From assembly GCA_041919675.1 (NCBI GenBank), contig JAYRTJ010000033.1, forward strand, positions 1 to 32,082: 32,082 nucleotides of DNA. The letters are read 5' to 3'. The translations under genes and the position numbers were made by a program. The notes beneath the pieces were generated by a model. That model worked only from the letters and a program-made list of their open reading frames with translations. It did no database searches and was not told the DNA's origin. Source of the DNA: SHVO01 sp041919675 (GTDB lineage: Bacteria > Pseudomonadota > Alphaproteobacteria > Rhodospirillales > Rhodospirillaceae). The stretch's first letter is position 1, and each line of letters starts with the position of its first letter. Below, piece by piece: positions 14,329-22,349 of this stretch.

Positions 14329-16216
14329 GGCGGCTGCGGCGCTCGCGGGCGCCGCTTTTCTGCTGGGCTCCCAGGCGTTTGCGCAAAGCGCGCCGGTCTC
14401 GCTCCTGCCCGCGCCGGCGCCGGGCGCGGCCGCGCCCGCCGCGCCGCCCGCGCCCGCCGAACCGCCCGTGCCCGATGACGCGGAGCCGGCCGTAGACTCT
14501 TCGGCGCCGGCCATTTCCTCCAGCAGCCTCGAAGCGCCGAGCCCCGACCGGATCGGTCTCATCGACGCCGCCGGCGGCGGTTTCGCCGCCGACATGTGGC
14601 GCGGCACCGACCTCGAACTCCTGCGCCGCGTGCTGCCGCAACTTCCGCGCCGCATGGACTCTCTGGCGCAGCGCCGTCTCGCACGCGCCCTGTTGCTTTC
14701 GGCCGCCGCGCCGCCGGTCGCGTCGGGCCCGGCCGCGCCGCCCGTGGTCGGCGGCGACAACGCCGGCCCCGCCCCGCCGGCGCCGCCCGCCCAGTGGCTT
14801 CTCGAAACGCGCCTCATCGGTCTTGCCGCCATCGGCGATTGGAACGACGCGCTCGCGCTGATGGATCTCGTGCCGGCCGATCAGATGACCGATGGCCTGC
14901 GCAAGCTGCGCGCCGACGGCTCGCTCATCTCCGGGCGCACCAACGACGCCTGCGCCGAAGCGCAAACCGCCTTGAGCGCCACGGGCGACGCCTATTGGCA
15001 GAAGATCCAGATTTACTGCAATTTCGCCAACCACCAGGCGAGCGCGGCGTCGCTCGGCCTGTCGGTGCTGCGCGAGCAGGGCGTGCAGGATCCTCTGTTC
15101 TTCTGGACGGTCGATCTCCTCAACGGCAATCGCCGCCTGAGCCCGCCCAATCTCGGCCGCCCCGAGCCTGTGCATCTTATGATGCTCGCGAAGGCCGGCG
15201 GACCCGTGCCGGATGTCCTCATCCAAGGCGGCGATCCGACGACTCTCGCCGTCGTGTCCGGAATCGCGCCGCCGCCCGAGGACAAGAACGACAAGACGCC
15301 CGCCGCGCAAAAGGCCGAGCGTGCGAAACTCGCCGCGGAATCGCGCCTCACCGTTGCCGAGCGTGCCGTCGCCGCCGGCACCCTCGATGCCGAGCGTCTG
15401 CGCCTTCTGTACCGTCAGATGAACCTCAAGGACGAGGCGCCGCCGGCGTTGGCCGCCGTCACCGTGGCGACGGTGCGCGAACGCGTCTTCCTCTTCCAGA
15501 CCGCGCTTGCCCAGAATGTCCCGGCCGCGCGCGCCGAGGTCATCGCCCGCGCCGTCGATCTCACGCGCGCCGATCGCGGCATCAAGGGCCCCGATCTCAT
15601 CACCGTGGGCCGCCTCTATGCGCCGCTCATTCTCGAAATCCAGCCGAGCCCGGACCTGATCTGGTTCTCGGGCGCCGCCGCGCGCGCATTGCTCGCCGCC
15701 GGTGAACTCGAAAAAGGCCGTGAATGGCTCGCGCTCGCCCGCTCCATGGCGCGCACCAGCATCGAAGCCGGCCAGGTGGCCGACGGCCTGTGGCCCATCG
15801 ACCGCCTCATGACGGAAGGCGCGCCCACGCGCATTCCGCCGCAAGCGCTGCAAGCCTGGCGCGAGACCGCCCCCCCGGACCGCCGCGCCGAATATCAGGG
15901 CCTCCTTCTCAACGTGCTTGCGGCCGTGGGTGAACCCATCACGGCGGCCGACTGGCTCCCGGCGATGGACAACTCGGCTCCGGCCGTGACCATGACCGTC
16001 ACGCCGCCGCGCATCGTCAATGGCTTGAAACTCGCCCAGCGCGACAGGCGCGTGGGGGAAACGGCCGTCTTTGCCTTGCTCGCGCTCGGTGAAGAAGGCC
16101 CGTCGTCCGTCGAACCCGCGGCCCTCCAGGAAGTCATCGCGGCGCTGATGGCCGTGGGCCGCGAACACGACGCCCGCGCCCTCGCGGTTGAAGCGCTGCT
16201 CGTCGAAGGGTTGTGA
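14309..16216 (+). CDS. Large secreted Ala/Pro-rich helical protein, upstream of xerD
   Basis: The 635-residue protein has a clear Sec signal peptide (SVSINKAAAALAGAAFLLGS, cleavage near QAFA-QSA at about residue 25). A low-complexity Pro/Ala spacer follows (about 29-65), then a long alpha-helical domain (about 75-630) without recognisable catalytic motifs; the repeated helical pairs look like a solenoid. Similar proteins next to xerD in alphaproteobacteria are often called hypothetical or, by compositional match only, antifreeze-glycopeptide-like; I give that label no functional weight. Two Cys (in DACAEA and IYCNFA) are spaced to allow a disulfide. The start ATG at 14309 overlaps the 43-residue peptide gene by 20 bases. 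A periplasmic role, perhaps in envelope assembly, is inference. Confidence 0.82.
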   Translation: MSVSINKAAAALAGAAFLLGSQAFAQSAPVSLLPAPAPGAAAPAAPPAPAEPPVPDDAEPAVDSSAPAISSSSLEAPSPDRIGLIDAAGGGFAADMWRGTDLELLRRVLPQLPRRMDSLAQRRLARALLLSAAAPPVASGPAAPPVVGGDNAGPAPPAPPAQWLLETRLIGLAAIGDWNDALALMDLVPADQMTDGLRKLRADGSLISGRTNDACAEAQTALSATGDAYWQKIQIYCNFANHQASAASLGLSVLREQGVQDPLFFWTVDLLNGNRRLSPPNLGRPEPVHLMMLAKAGGPVPDVLIQGGDPTTLAVVSGIAPPPEDKNDKTPAAQKAERAKLAAESRLTVAERAVAAGTLDAERLRLLYRQMNLKDEAPPALAAVTVATVRERVFLFQTALAQNVPAARAEVIARAVDLTRADRGIKGPDLITVGRLYAPLILEIQPSPDLIWFSGAAARALLAAGELEKGREWLALARSMARTSIEAGQVADGLWPIDRLMTEGAPTRIPPQALQAWRETAPPDRRAEYQGLLLNVLAAVGEPITAADWLPAMDNSAPAVTMTVTPPRIVNGLKLAQRDRRVGETAVFALLALGEEGPSSVEPAALQEVIAALMAVGREHDARALAVEALLVEGL

Positions 16217-16227
16217 GGTGCGTGGTT

Positions 16228-16252
16228 CCGAAAAGTGTGGAACGGTTTTCGG
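16228..16252. repeat. Small dispersed-repeat-like palindrome in the xerD leader
   Basis: CCGAAAA (16228-16234) and TTTTCGG (16246-16252) form a 7-bp inverted repeat around GTGTGGAACGG, followed by ATAAGACCGCGCACATTAAA. From memory, the core (CCGAAAAGTGTG-n-n-n-CGGTTTTCGG with ATAAGA-T/C-C) resembles a very common intergenic repeat of alphaproteobacteria, particularly rhizobia and relatives. It sits between the secreted-protein gene and xerD. Confidence 0.5.
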
Positions 16253-16310
16253 ATAAGACCGCGCACATTAAAAAAATGAAGCGGACGCCGCGCCGGTTGG
16301 ATGCTTCGTG

Positions 16311-17219
16311 ATGGCGAATATTTCACGCCACACCGAGAACTTTCTCGAAATGCTCGCGGTGGAGCGGGGGGCTTCCCCGCGCACGCTCGAGGCCTACCGC
16401 CGCGATCTCGACGATGTCGCCGGCGTCCTGAAACACGATCCCGCCGCGGCCGATAGCGAGGGCCTGCGGCGTTATCTCGATCACATGGCCGCCATGGGCC
16501 TCGCGCCGCGCACGGCGGCGCGGCGGTTGTCCTGCCTGCGCCAGTTCTTCAAGTTCCTCTATGCCGAAGGCGTGCGCGCCGACGATCCGGCGGCCGCGCT
16601 GGAAAGCCCGCGCCTGGGCCGCCCGCTGCCGAAATATCTGACGACGGCCGAGGTGGAGCGCCTGCTGGCCGCCGCGCGCGGTCTCGAAGGGCGCCAGGGC
16701 CTGCGCGCCGCGGCGATGCTCGAGCTTCTGTATGCGACGGGCCTTCGCGTCTCCGAACTCGTTTCGCTTCCGCTCAACGCCATGCCGCGCAGCACACCGG
16801 CCATCATCGTGCGCGGGAAGGGGAATAAGGAGCGCATGGTGCCCGTGGGCGAGGCGGCGCTCGGCGCGCTCACGGCCTATCTCGACGTGCGCGAAAGCTA
16901 CATCCCCAAGGCGGCAAAAAGCTCGCGCTGGCTTTTCCCGTCCGACAGCCGCGAAGGTTATCTCACACGCACCGGCTTCGCGCTTCTGTTGAAGCAGATC
17001 GCGGCCGCCGCCGGGATTTCACCCTCCCGCGTCTCGCCGCACGTGCTGCGCCACTCCTTCGCGACCCATCTGCTCGCCAACGGCGCCGACTTGCGCGCGC
17101 TGCAACAAATGCTTGGACACGCGGACATCTCGACCACGCAAATTTACACGCATGTACTCGACGAACGTTTGCGGCGCCTCGTGACCGAGAATCACCCGCT
17201 CGCCGACATCGTCCTGTAG
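16311..17219 (+). CDS. xerD: Tyrosine recombinase XerD
   Basis: XerD acts with XerC at the dif site to resolve chromosome dimers at division. The 302-residue protein has an N-terminal SAM-like core-binding domain (about 5-90, HTENFLEMLAVERGASPRTLEAYRRDL) and a C-terminal catalytic domain. All catalytic residues are visible: Arg146 (ATGLRVSEL), Lys170 (RGKGNKERMVP), His244 and Arg247 (SPHVLRHSFATHLL), His270 (LGHADISTTQIYTH) and the nucleophile Tyr279. The ATG at 16311 is preceded by an in-frame GTG at 16308, so one extra residue is possible. XerC would give a similar pattern; the assignment as XerD rests on its neighbourhood and overall similarity. The stop lies 6 bases from the convergent adaptor gene. 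Confidence 0.93.
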   Translation: MANISRHTENFLEMLAVERGASPRTLEAYRRDLDDVAGVLKHDPAAADSEGLRRYLDHMAAMGLAPRTAARRLSCLRQFFKFLYAEGVRADDPAAALESPRLGRPLPKYLTTAEVERLLAAARGLEGRQGLRAAAMLELLYATGLRVSELVSLPLNAMPRSTPAIIVRGKGNKERMVPVGEAALGALTAYLDVRESYIPKAAKSSRWLFPSDSREGYLTRTGFALLLKQIAAAAGISPSRVSPHVLRHSFATHLLANGADLRALQQMLGHADISTTQIYTHVLDERLRRLVTENHPLADIVL

Positions 17220-17225
17220 AACTCT

Positions 17226-18473
17226 TCATTTCCTCGGCGTGACCGTCGCGCCGTCGCGGACGTCGTCGCTGGGATGAATGAGCACGAGATCCCCCTCCTT
17301 CAAACCTTTCACGACTTCGGCTTCCAAGGCATTGCGGGAATCTATTGCGACGGTCTGCGAACGCGCCGTGCCTCGCCGCTGCGTGCCGTCGACGCGGTAA
17401 ACCGACCATTCGGCGCCCGTACGAAAGAGCGCGCCGACCGGAATCTTCAACACGCCTTCACGCTTGGCGGTGACGATGCGGGTGATGACGCGGTAGCCGT
17501 GGCCGAGAACGGCCCACTCCGGGCGCGGCGAGGTGATGTCGATCACGACGTTCACGCGCTGTTCCTCGACGCCGAGGGCGGAAACCTTTGTGAATCCGAA
17601 CGGTTCGATGCGCCGTACGACGCCGCCGAGCGGCTTGGGGCCGCCCCATTCGTCGATGATGACGGCATCGCCTTCCCGGACCTTGACGGCATCGGTCGAC
17701 AGGAGGTCGGTGACGATTTCCAAATCGGCGGGGTCGCCGATCTCCAGCAGGGGCGTGCCGGCGGGCAGAAGCGCGGCGCTCTGCTGCATCCGGCGCAGGA
17801 CGCGCCCGCTCACGGGCGCGCGTACGGGAATATAGTTGACCGGCACATCGGCCTTGCCTGCGCTCCGCGCGGTGTCCATCGCGGCGTTCGCGGTGCGCAG
17901 GTCCGCCTGGCGCTTGTCCGCCGAGGCGCGCGCTTGGGTGTAGGCGGCTTCGGCGGTGCGCATCTGCAATCGGGTTCGGTCGAGGTTGGCGCGGGGGATG
18001 GTGCCCTGCTTGGCCAGTTCCTCGGCCCGCTTGAGCTCCTGACGCGCGTAGTCGAGCTCGGCCCGCGCCCGCGCCTGCTCGGCCCGCGCGAGACCGACCC
18101 CCGCCTCGGCCTCCGACAGGGCGCGTACGTCGAGAAGCGCCGGATCCTGAGGCTGGAACAACGCCAGCACCGTCGTGTCCGCCGTCACGGCGTCTCCAAC
18201 CTCGAGTGCGATACGTTCCACCCGCCCGGCCACGGGCGCCGAGACGACATAGACGTTGCGAACGCGCGTCTCGCCTTCGTCGTCGATGGTCACGATCAAT
18301 TCGCCGCGCGTCACATGCGCAAAATCGGCCGGCACCGATTGTGGCCGGAACGACCACGCGAGGGCGGCCGCGAGGACGAGCCCGGCCGCGGCCGCAATTT
18401 TGATCCGTCTGCTCCAACCGTGAAGACGCGACCTCAGCGCCTGTATCGCCGGCGTTACATTGACCATTTTCAT
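17226..18473 (-). CDS. HlyD/MacA-type periplasmic adaptor subunit
   Basis: The 415-residue membrane-fusion protein has an N-terminal membrane anchor at about 25-42. The two halves of a lipoyl-like domain are at 79-108 (APVAGRVERIALEVGDAV) and 219-247 (APVSGRVLRRMQQ, then LLEIGD). A coiled-coil alpha-hairpin spans about 118-205 (AEAGVGLARAEQARARAELDYARQELKRAEELA), followed by a beta-barrel and a membrane-proximal domain. The ATG at 18473 overlaps the permease stop by four bases (ATGA), fixing the start; the longer open frame is only the permease 3' end read in another frame. It would bridge the inner-membrane permease to an outer-membrane TolC-like channel, which is not encoded nearby. The exported substrate cannot be told. 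Confidence 0.92.
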   Translation of the reverse strand: MKMVNVTPAIQALRSRLHGWSRRIKIAAAAGLVLAAALAWSFRPQSVPADFAHVTRGELIVTIDDEGETRVRNVYVVSAPVAGRVERIALEVGDAVTADTTVLALFQPQDPALLDVRALSEAEAGVGLARAEQARARAELDYARQELKRAEELAKQGTIPRANLDRTRLQMRTAEAAYTQARASADKRQADLRTANAAMDTARSAGKADVPVNYIPVRAPVSGRVLRRMQQSAALLPAGTPLLEIGDPADLEIVTDLLSTDAVKVREGDAVIIDEWGGPKPLGGVVRRIEPFGFTKVSALGVEEQRVNVVIDITSPRPEWAVLGHGYRVITRIVTAKREGVLKIPVGALFRTGAEWSVYRVDGTQRRGTARSQTVAIDSRNALEAEVVKGLKEGDLVLIHPSDDVRDGATVTPRK

Positions 18474-20881
18474 TCTCTTGTTTTCAGGACCGAGACGAGG
18501 TCCAGGCGATAAACCCGGCGTCCGGCGAGCACGCCGCAGGCGCAGGCGGAAATGAGCACGACGCTTACCGAAAATCCGTAAGTCGAATCGCTGATAAGAA
18601 GTGGGAAATCGTACATGTCGGTTTTCAGTATGGGCGACATGAGAAGCGCCAGTCCGTAGCCGAGCCCGCATCCCAACGGCAGGCCGATCAAGGTCTGGAT
18701 GCCGAGTTCGCCGAGCAGAATATACGCCGCTTCGGCGCGCGTAAAACCGAGCACGCGCAGGCTGGCAAGCGCCCGCGCGCGCTCCGAGAACGCGATGCGC
18801 GCGCTGTTATAAGCGACGCCGAACGCGATCATGGTCGCGAAACCGGCGTAGATGGTCACCATCACGTACATGGTGTTTTCCATCTGATCCTGAAATCCGG
18901 CGCGGGCGGCGGACATCAACGCGACGCCGCTGATCATGGGGATTTTCTTGATTTCCCGGTACAGCGCGCCGATCTCGCGCGTATCGGCAAGGATGTGCAC
19001 GCCCGTGATCGTCGGCCCCTCGCGCATGAGGCGGTTGACGGCGTCGATGTGCATGAAGGCCGAGAACCCCATGTGCTGTTCCACGATGCGCGTGACGGGC
19101 AGGATCGCGACGGGTCTGCGCTCCTGCATCACTTCGACCGTGACCAGGTCGCCCAGGCGCAGGCCCAATTCGTCGGCCATGTGGCGCGACATCGCGACGC
19201 CCCCGGGCGGCGGTTCCACCTGCTTCACGCGGTCATCCAGCAGCCTGTTGAGCGCGCCATGAGAAACGATTCCGCTGATGGCGGTGCGCTTCACCTTCGA
19301 TCCGTTGTGCAGCCGCGCCGAGACGGTCCGGACGGGCTGCGTGGCCAGCACGCCCGGCAGGCGGCGGATTTGCTCCTCCACGGCCGCGGCGCGCGGCTCC
19401 ACGAAGGACACCGTCGCGGTCTGGCGCTGGGCGTCGAAGAATACCACCGAAATCACATACCGCGCCGTGTCCATGAAGAACAACGACGCGACCAAAGTGG
19501 CGACGGCGAGGCCGATGCCGAGCGACGTAAGAGCGGTGCGCATCGGCCACCGCGTCACATGCCGGAATATCATGCGTGTCGGTTGACTCAGCTTAAGGGC
19601 TTCAAACGCGTGGTTGATCCAGGTCCTGCGGTACGCTGTCGGCAGGGGCGGCGCCATGGCGACCGCGGGCGACAGCCTGGCCGCGCGTAAGACCGCGCTG
19701 CCGCCGCCGGCGAGGCCGGCCCCGAGGCTCACCAAGGCGGCGAGGCCGAGCGTCGCCGGGGCGGCGTGGAAGGTCAGAAGCGGAAATTTGAAGTACTTGG
19801 CGTAAAGGTCGATCATAGCCTGGCCGAACCGCAGCCCCCCGAGCACGCCGATCAGCAACCCGAGGCTGACGAGCGCAATGACCAGCATGACGTACTGCCA
19901 CGCCACTTCGCGGTCGCTATAACCGAAGGCCTTCAGAAGCCCGATCTGTTCGCGCTCGGTCGTGACCAGGCGCGTGACCACGATATTCAGCAAGAATGCC
20001 GCCACCGCGAGGAAGATGGGCGGGGCAATCAGGCCGGTGCTCATCAGCTGCGCCAGCTCGTTGGACAGGAAGAAATGCGAAAGCTGGTCGCGGCGGGCGT
20101 AAGATCCGATGCCCCCGTATGGGCGCAGGATCTCGTCCAGCGCCGCCCGCACGTCGGCATCCCGCGCGCCATGCTGGAGGCGGACAACGACGTCATTGAA
20201 GGCTTCATCGAGATCGTAAGCCGCGGCCAATGCGTCGCGGTTCATCCACAGCACGCCGAAACGTTTATCGTCGGGCATGAACTGGCCCGGCGCCAGCGTG
20301 TAGATGTACTCGGGCGTCAGTGCGACGCCGACGACCGTCAAGTTGCGCCGTTTTCCGTTGATCGTGGCGTCAATTCCGTTCCCGACCGAGAGGTGGTGCG
20401 CGGCGGCGAAAGCTTCGCTCGCGACGACTTCGGAGGTACGGCCCGCCGCCGGAAGGCGGCCCGCGCGGAGATCCAGGCGGTTGAGGCGCGGCTGCGCGCC
20501 ATCGGGCACCGAGATCAATCGCCCCATCGCCGGCTCGTCCATGTCGGGCAGATCCAGCGTGATATTCGCGACAATGCGTGTTTCGACCTCCGCCAGCCCG
20601 GGAATGTCGCGCAGCCGCTCTTCGAGGCTGTTGGGGGCGCGCTTCAGGGGCGCGAAAACGTCGGCAAACCGATAGCGTTCGTAAAAGGCGTCCATGCTCA
20701 GCTGCAGCGCCGAAAGACAGCCGAGGATCGCGATCAGGAGGGCGATGCCGGCGCCGACGACCGCCGCGATCGCCAGCGCCTGGCCCTTCAAGCGCCACAG
20801 ATCGCGCAGGAGCTTGCGGTTGAGCGACGACACTTTGACCGCAAGCGACCATCTCAGCAGCCGTTGTGTCAGCGGGTTCAT
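18470..20881 (-). CDS. FtsX/MacB-type ABC transporter permease (two FtsX domains)
   Basis: The 803-residue inner-membrane protein has a first transmembrane helix at about 36-60 and a large periplasmic domain (about 61-275). FtsX domain 1 comes next (about 280-400, LLNIVVTRLVTTEREQIGLLKAFGYSDREV), then further helices near 370-390 and 450-470 and a second periplasmic domain. C-terminal FtsX domain 2 spans about 680-800 (ARIAFSERARALASLRVLGFTRAEAAYILLGE). This duplicated layout is that of large permeases in MacB-like mechanotransmission exporters, not of the 4-helix MacB itself, which has a fused ATPase. The ATPase here is a separate gene 4 bases upstream. Function depends on the adaptor at 17226 and the ATPase at 20886. 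Confidence 0.92.
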   Translation of the reverse strand: MNPLTQRLLRWSLAVKVSSLNRKLLRDLWRLKGQALAIAAVVGAGIALLIAILGCLSALQLSMDAFYERYRFADVFAPLKRAPNSLEERLRDIPGLAEVETRIVANITLDLPDMDEPAMGRLISVPDGAQPRLNRLDLRAGRLPAAGRTSEVVASEAFAAAHHLSVGNGIDATINGKRRNLTVVGVALTPEYIYTLAPGQFMPDDKRFGVLWMNRDALAAAYDLDEAFNDVVVRLQHGARDADVRAALDEILRPYGGIGSYARRDQLSHFFLSNELAQLMSTGLIAPPIFLAVAAFLLNIVVTRLVTTEREQIGLLKAFGYSDREVAWQYVMLVIALVSLGLLIGVLGGLRFGQAMIDLYAKYFKFPLLTFHAAPATLGLAALVSLGAGLAGGGSAVLRAARLSPAVAMAPPLPTAYRRTWINHAFEALKLSQPTRMIFRHVTRWPMRTALTSLGIGLAVATLVASLFFMDTARYVISVVFFDAQRQTATVSFVEPRAAAVEEQIRRLPGVLATQPVRTVSARLHNGSKVKRTAISGIVSHGALNRLLDDRVKQVEPPPGGVAMSRHMADELGLRLGDLVTVEVMQERRPVAILPVTRIVEQHMGFSAFMHIDAVNRLMREGPTITGVHILADTREIGALYREIKKIPMISGVALMSAARAGFQDQMENTMYVMVTIYAGFATMIAFGVAYNSARIAFSERARALASLRVLGFTRAEAAYILLGELGIQTLIGLPLGCGLGYGLALLMSPILKTDMYDFPLLISDSTYGFSVSVVLISACACGVLAGRRVYRLDLVSVLKTRE

Positions 20882-20885
20882 GGTG

Positions 20886-21629
20886 TCACCATGTGATCTC
20901 GTGAGGCCCGACGCGTTTTGTATTCACCTCCGTACCGGCGATGACGCCGTCGGCGAAGCGCATGACGCGGTCGGCCATCGCGGCGATTCCCGCGTTGTGC
21001 GTGATAAGCGCGGTCGTGGTCTTGAGTTGGCGGTTGGCGCGGTCGAGCGCGTCCAGGACGACGACGCCTGTCTTGCTGTCCAGCGCTCCCGTCGGTTCGT
21101 CGCAAAGCAACACGGCCGGGCGCTTTGCGATCGCCCGGGCAATCGCGACCCGTTGTTGTTCGCCCCCGGAAAGTTGTGCCGGAAAATGGTCCAGGCGGTG
21201 CTCGAGCCCGACCAGACCCAACGCTTCGGCCGGGTTCATCGGATTTCTTGCGATCTCCGTGACCAGCGCCACGTTCTCCCGCGCCGTCAGGCTCGGGATG
21301 AGATTATAGAACTGGAAGACAAATCCGACGTGATCGCGGCGAAAACGCGTGAGGCCGTCTTCGTCGAACCGCGTCAGTTCTTCGCCGCGGAAGAACAATC
21401 GGCCCTCGCTGGGACGGTCCAGGCCGCCCAGAATATTCAAGAGGGTCGATTTTCCGCTGCCGGACGGGCCCAGCAGGACGACCATTTCGCCTTCGTACAA
21501 TTCAAGATCGACGCCGCGCAGGGCCTGCACCGCCGTCTCGCCGGTGCGATAAATCTTCGACAGGCCCTGCGCGCGGAACGTCGCGGCCGGCGCCGATGAA
21601 GCTTCTTTCGGTGGCGATGGCGCGTCCAT
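20886..21629 (-). CDS. ABC transporter ATP-binding protein (MacB/LolD type)
   Basis: The 247-residue ATPase has Walker A GPSGSGKST at 54-62, a Q-loop in VGFVFQFYNLIPSLTARENV, the ABC signature LSGGEQQR at 153-160, Walker B VLLCDEPTGALD at 173-184 and the switch His in LITHNAG. The sequence VDLELYEGEMVVLLGPSGSGKSTLLNILGGLDRPSEG belongs to the LolD/MacB/FtsE type. It is the first gene of a three-gene operon with permease and adaptor. A 16-base palindrome (GCCGGC, TGCG, GCCGGC) lies at 21648-21663 upstream of the start; I do not know its role. The N terminus is Ala/Pro-rich, and the ATG at 21629 is the only good start. Confidence 0.94.
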   Translation of the reverse strand: MDAPSPPKEASSAPAATFRAQGLSKIYRTGETAVQALRGVDLELYEGEMVVLLGPSGSGKSTLLNILGGLDRPSEGRLFFRGEELTRFDEDGLTRFRRDHVGFVFQFYNLIPSLTARENVALVTEIARNPMNPAEALGLVGLEHRLDHFPAQLSGGEQQRVAIARAIAKRPAVLLCDEPTGALDSKTGVVVLDALDRANRQLKTTTALITHNAGIAAMADRVMRFADGVIAGTEVNTKRVGPHEITW

Positions 21630-21770
21630 GGAAAGGGTGCCGATGTGGCCGGCTGCGGCCGGCGTGAAACCGCTACGATAATGCTAAAATGAGCCGCCCC
21701 GCCATTGATTGATCTCAACCGCCGCCTCCGCGCTTGATATAAATCGCCTTTTCAACGTGATTGATGTGCC

Positions 21771-22280
21771 GTGAAACCGAAAATCGTCATCGTCAACGAC
21801 AAGATGCAGCGCAACTACCGCTACGAACGCACCGCGCCCATGGGCAAGATGTTCGATCCCGAGTTCACACCGGACCTCACGCCCAAGCAGATGCTGCGCC
21901 TCGGTGTGTTCGGCGGGAAGTACATGACCGACTGCCGCAAGGAATTCCCGGCGGACTGGTTCACCCACGCCCGGCTCGCGACGGATAAACGGGACAACGA
22001 ACTCAACTTCTTCCGCATCGACGCCAGCCAGCCGTTGTCGGAATGGCGGCGCAAGGGATGGATCTGCGAGGACGACCCGCGCGGCTGGTTCCAGTGGTAC
22101 TGCCGCTACTATACGGGCCGGCGCATGCCCGCCGAGGACGCGCGTCAGATCAAGCGCTGGAAAGCGATCCGCCGGCACATCGGCCAGATCAAGAAGAACT
22201 GCGAGCCCGGCGACCTGTGGTGCCGCAAACGCCAGCGGCAAGCCTTGCTCCACTGGGCCTACGACAGCCGGAAAATCTAG
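21771..22280 (+). CDS. Conserved 169-residue protein of unknown function
   Basis: I recognise this as a widely shared hypothetical protein but know no function. It has a rigidly conserved core: YERTAPMGKMFDPEFTPDL (24-42), LGVFGGKYMTDCRKEFP (44-60), a WRRKGWICEDDPRGWFQWYCRYYTG (92-116) and DARQIKRWKAIRRHIGQIKK to NCEPGDLWCRKRQRQALLHWAYDSRKI. It is rich in Trp, Arg, Lys and Tyr, including four Cys, and is strongly basic, so nucleic acid or nucleotide binding is possible (inference). It has no signal peptide or membrane segment. The start is GTG at 21771. It stands alone between the transport operon and a convergent gene; a TATAAA at 21738-21743 could be its -10. Confidence 0.82.
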   Translation: MKPKIVIVNDKMQRNYRYERTAPMGKMFDPEFTPDLTPKQMLRLGVFGGKYMTDCRKEFPADWFTHARLATDKRDNELNFFRIDASQPLSEWRRKGWICEDDPRGWFQWYCRYYTGRRMPAEDARQIKRWKAIRRHIGQIKKNCEPGDLWCRKRQRQALLHWAYDSRKI

Positions 22281-22310
22281 GACGCTCGTCCCGCCGCCCC
22301 GGCGTGTCCG

Positions 22311-22335
22311 CCGAAAAAGTTTCGATCCGGTTCCT
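22311..22335. repeat. Possible degenerate copy of the 16228 repeat
   Basis: CCGAAAAAGTTTCGATCCGGTTCC shares most of its left half and the CGGTT with the element at 16228-16252, but the right arm (TTTTCGG) is lost. It lies between convergent genes, where such elements often sit. The match is short and this call is tentative. Confidence 0.25.
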
Positions 22336-22349
22336 TAATCTGCCGCGGG

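Noticed and set aside
14318..16168. 616-codon minus-strand frame opposite the secreted protein gene
   Set aside because: Composition is the Arg/Gly/His pattern typical of antisense frames; the plus strand has a signal peptide and a natural start.
18474..18671. N-terminal extension of the adaptor frame
   Set aside because: It lies inside the permease gene; the ATGA overlap gives a better start at 18473.
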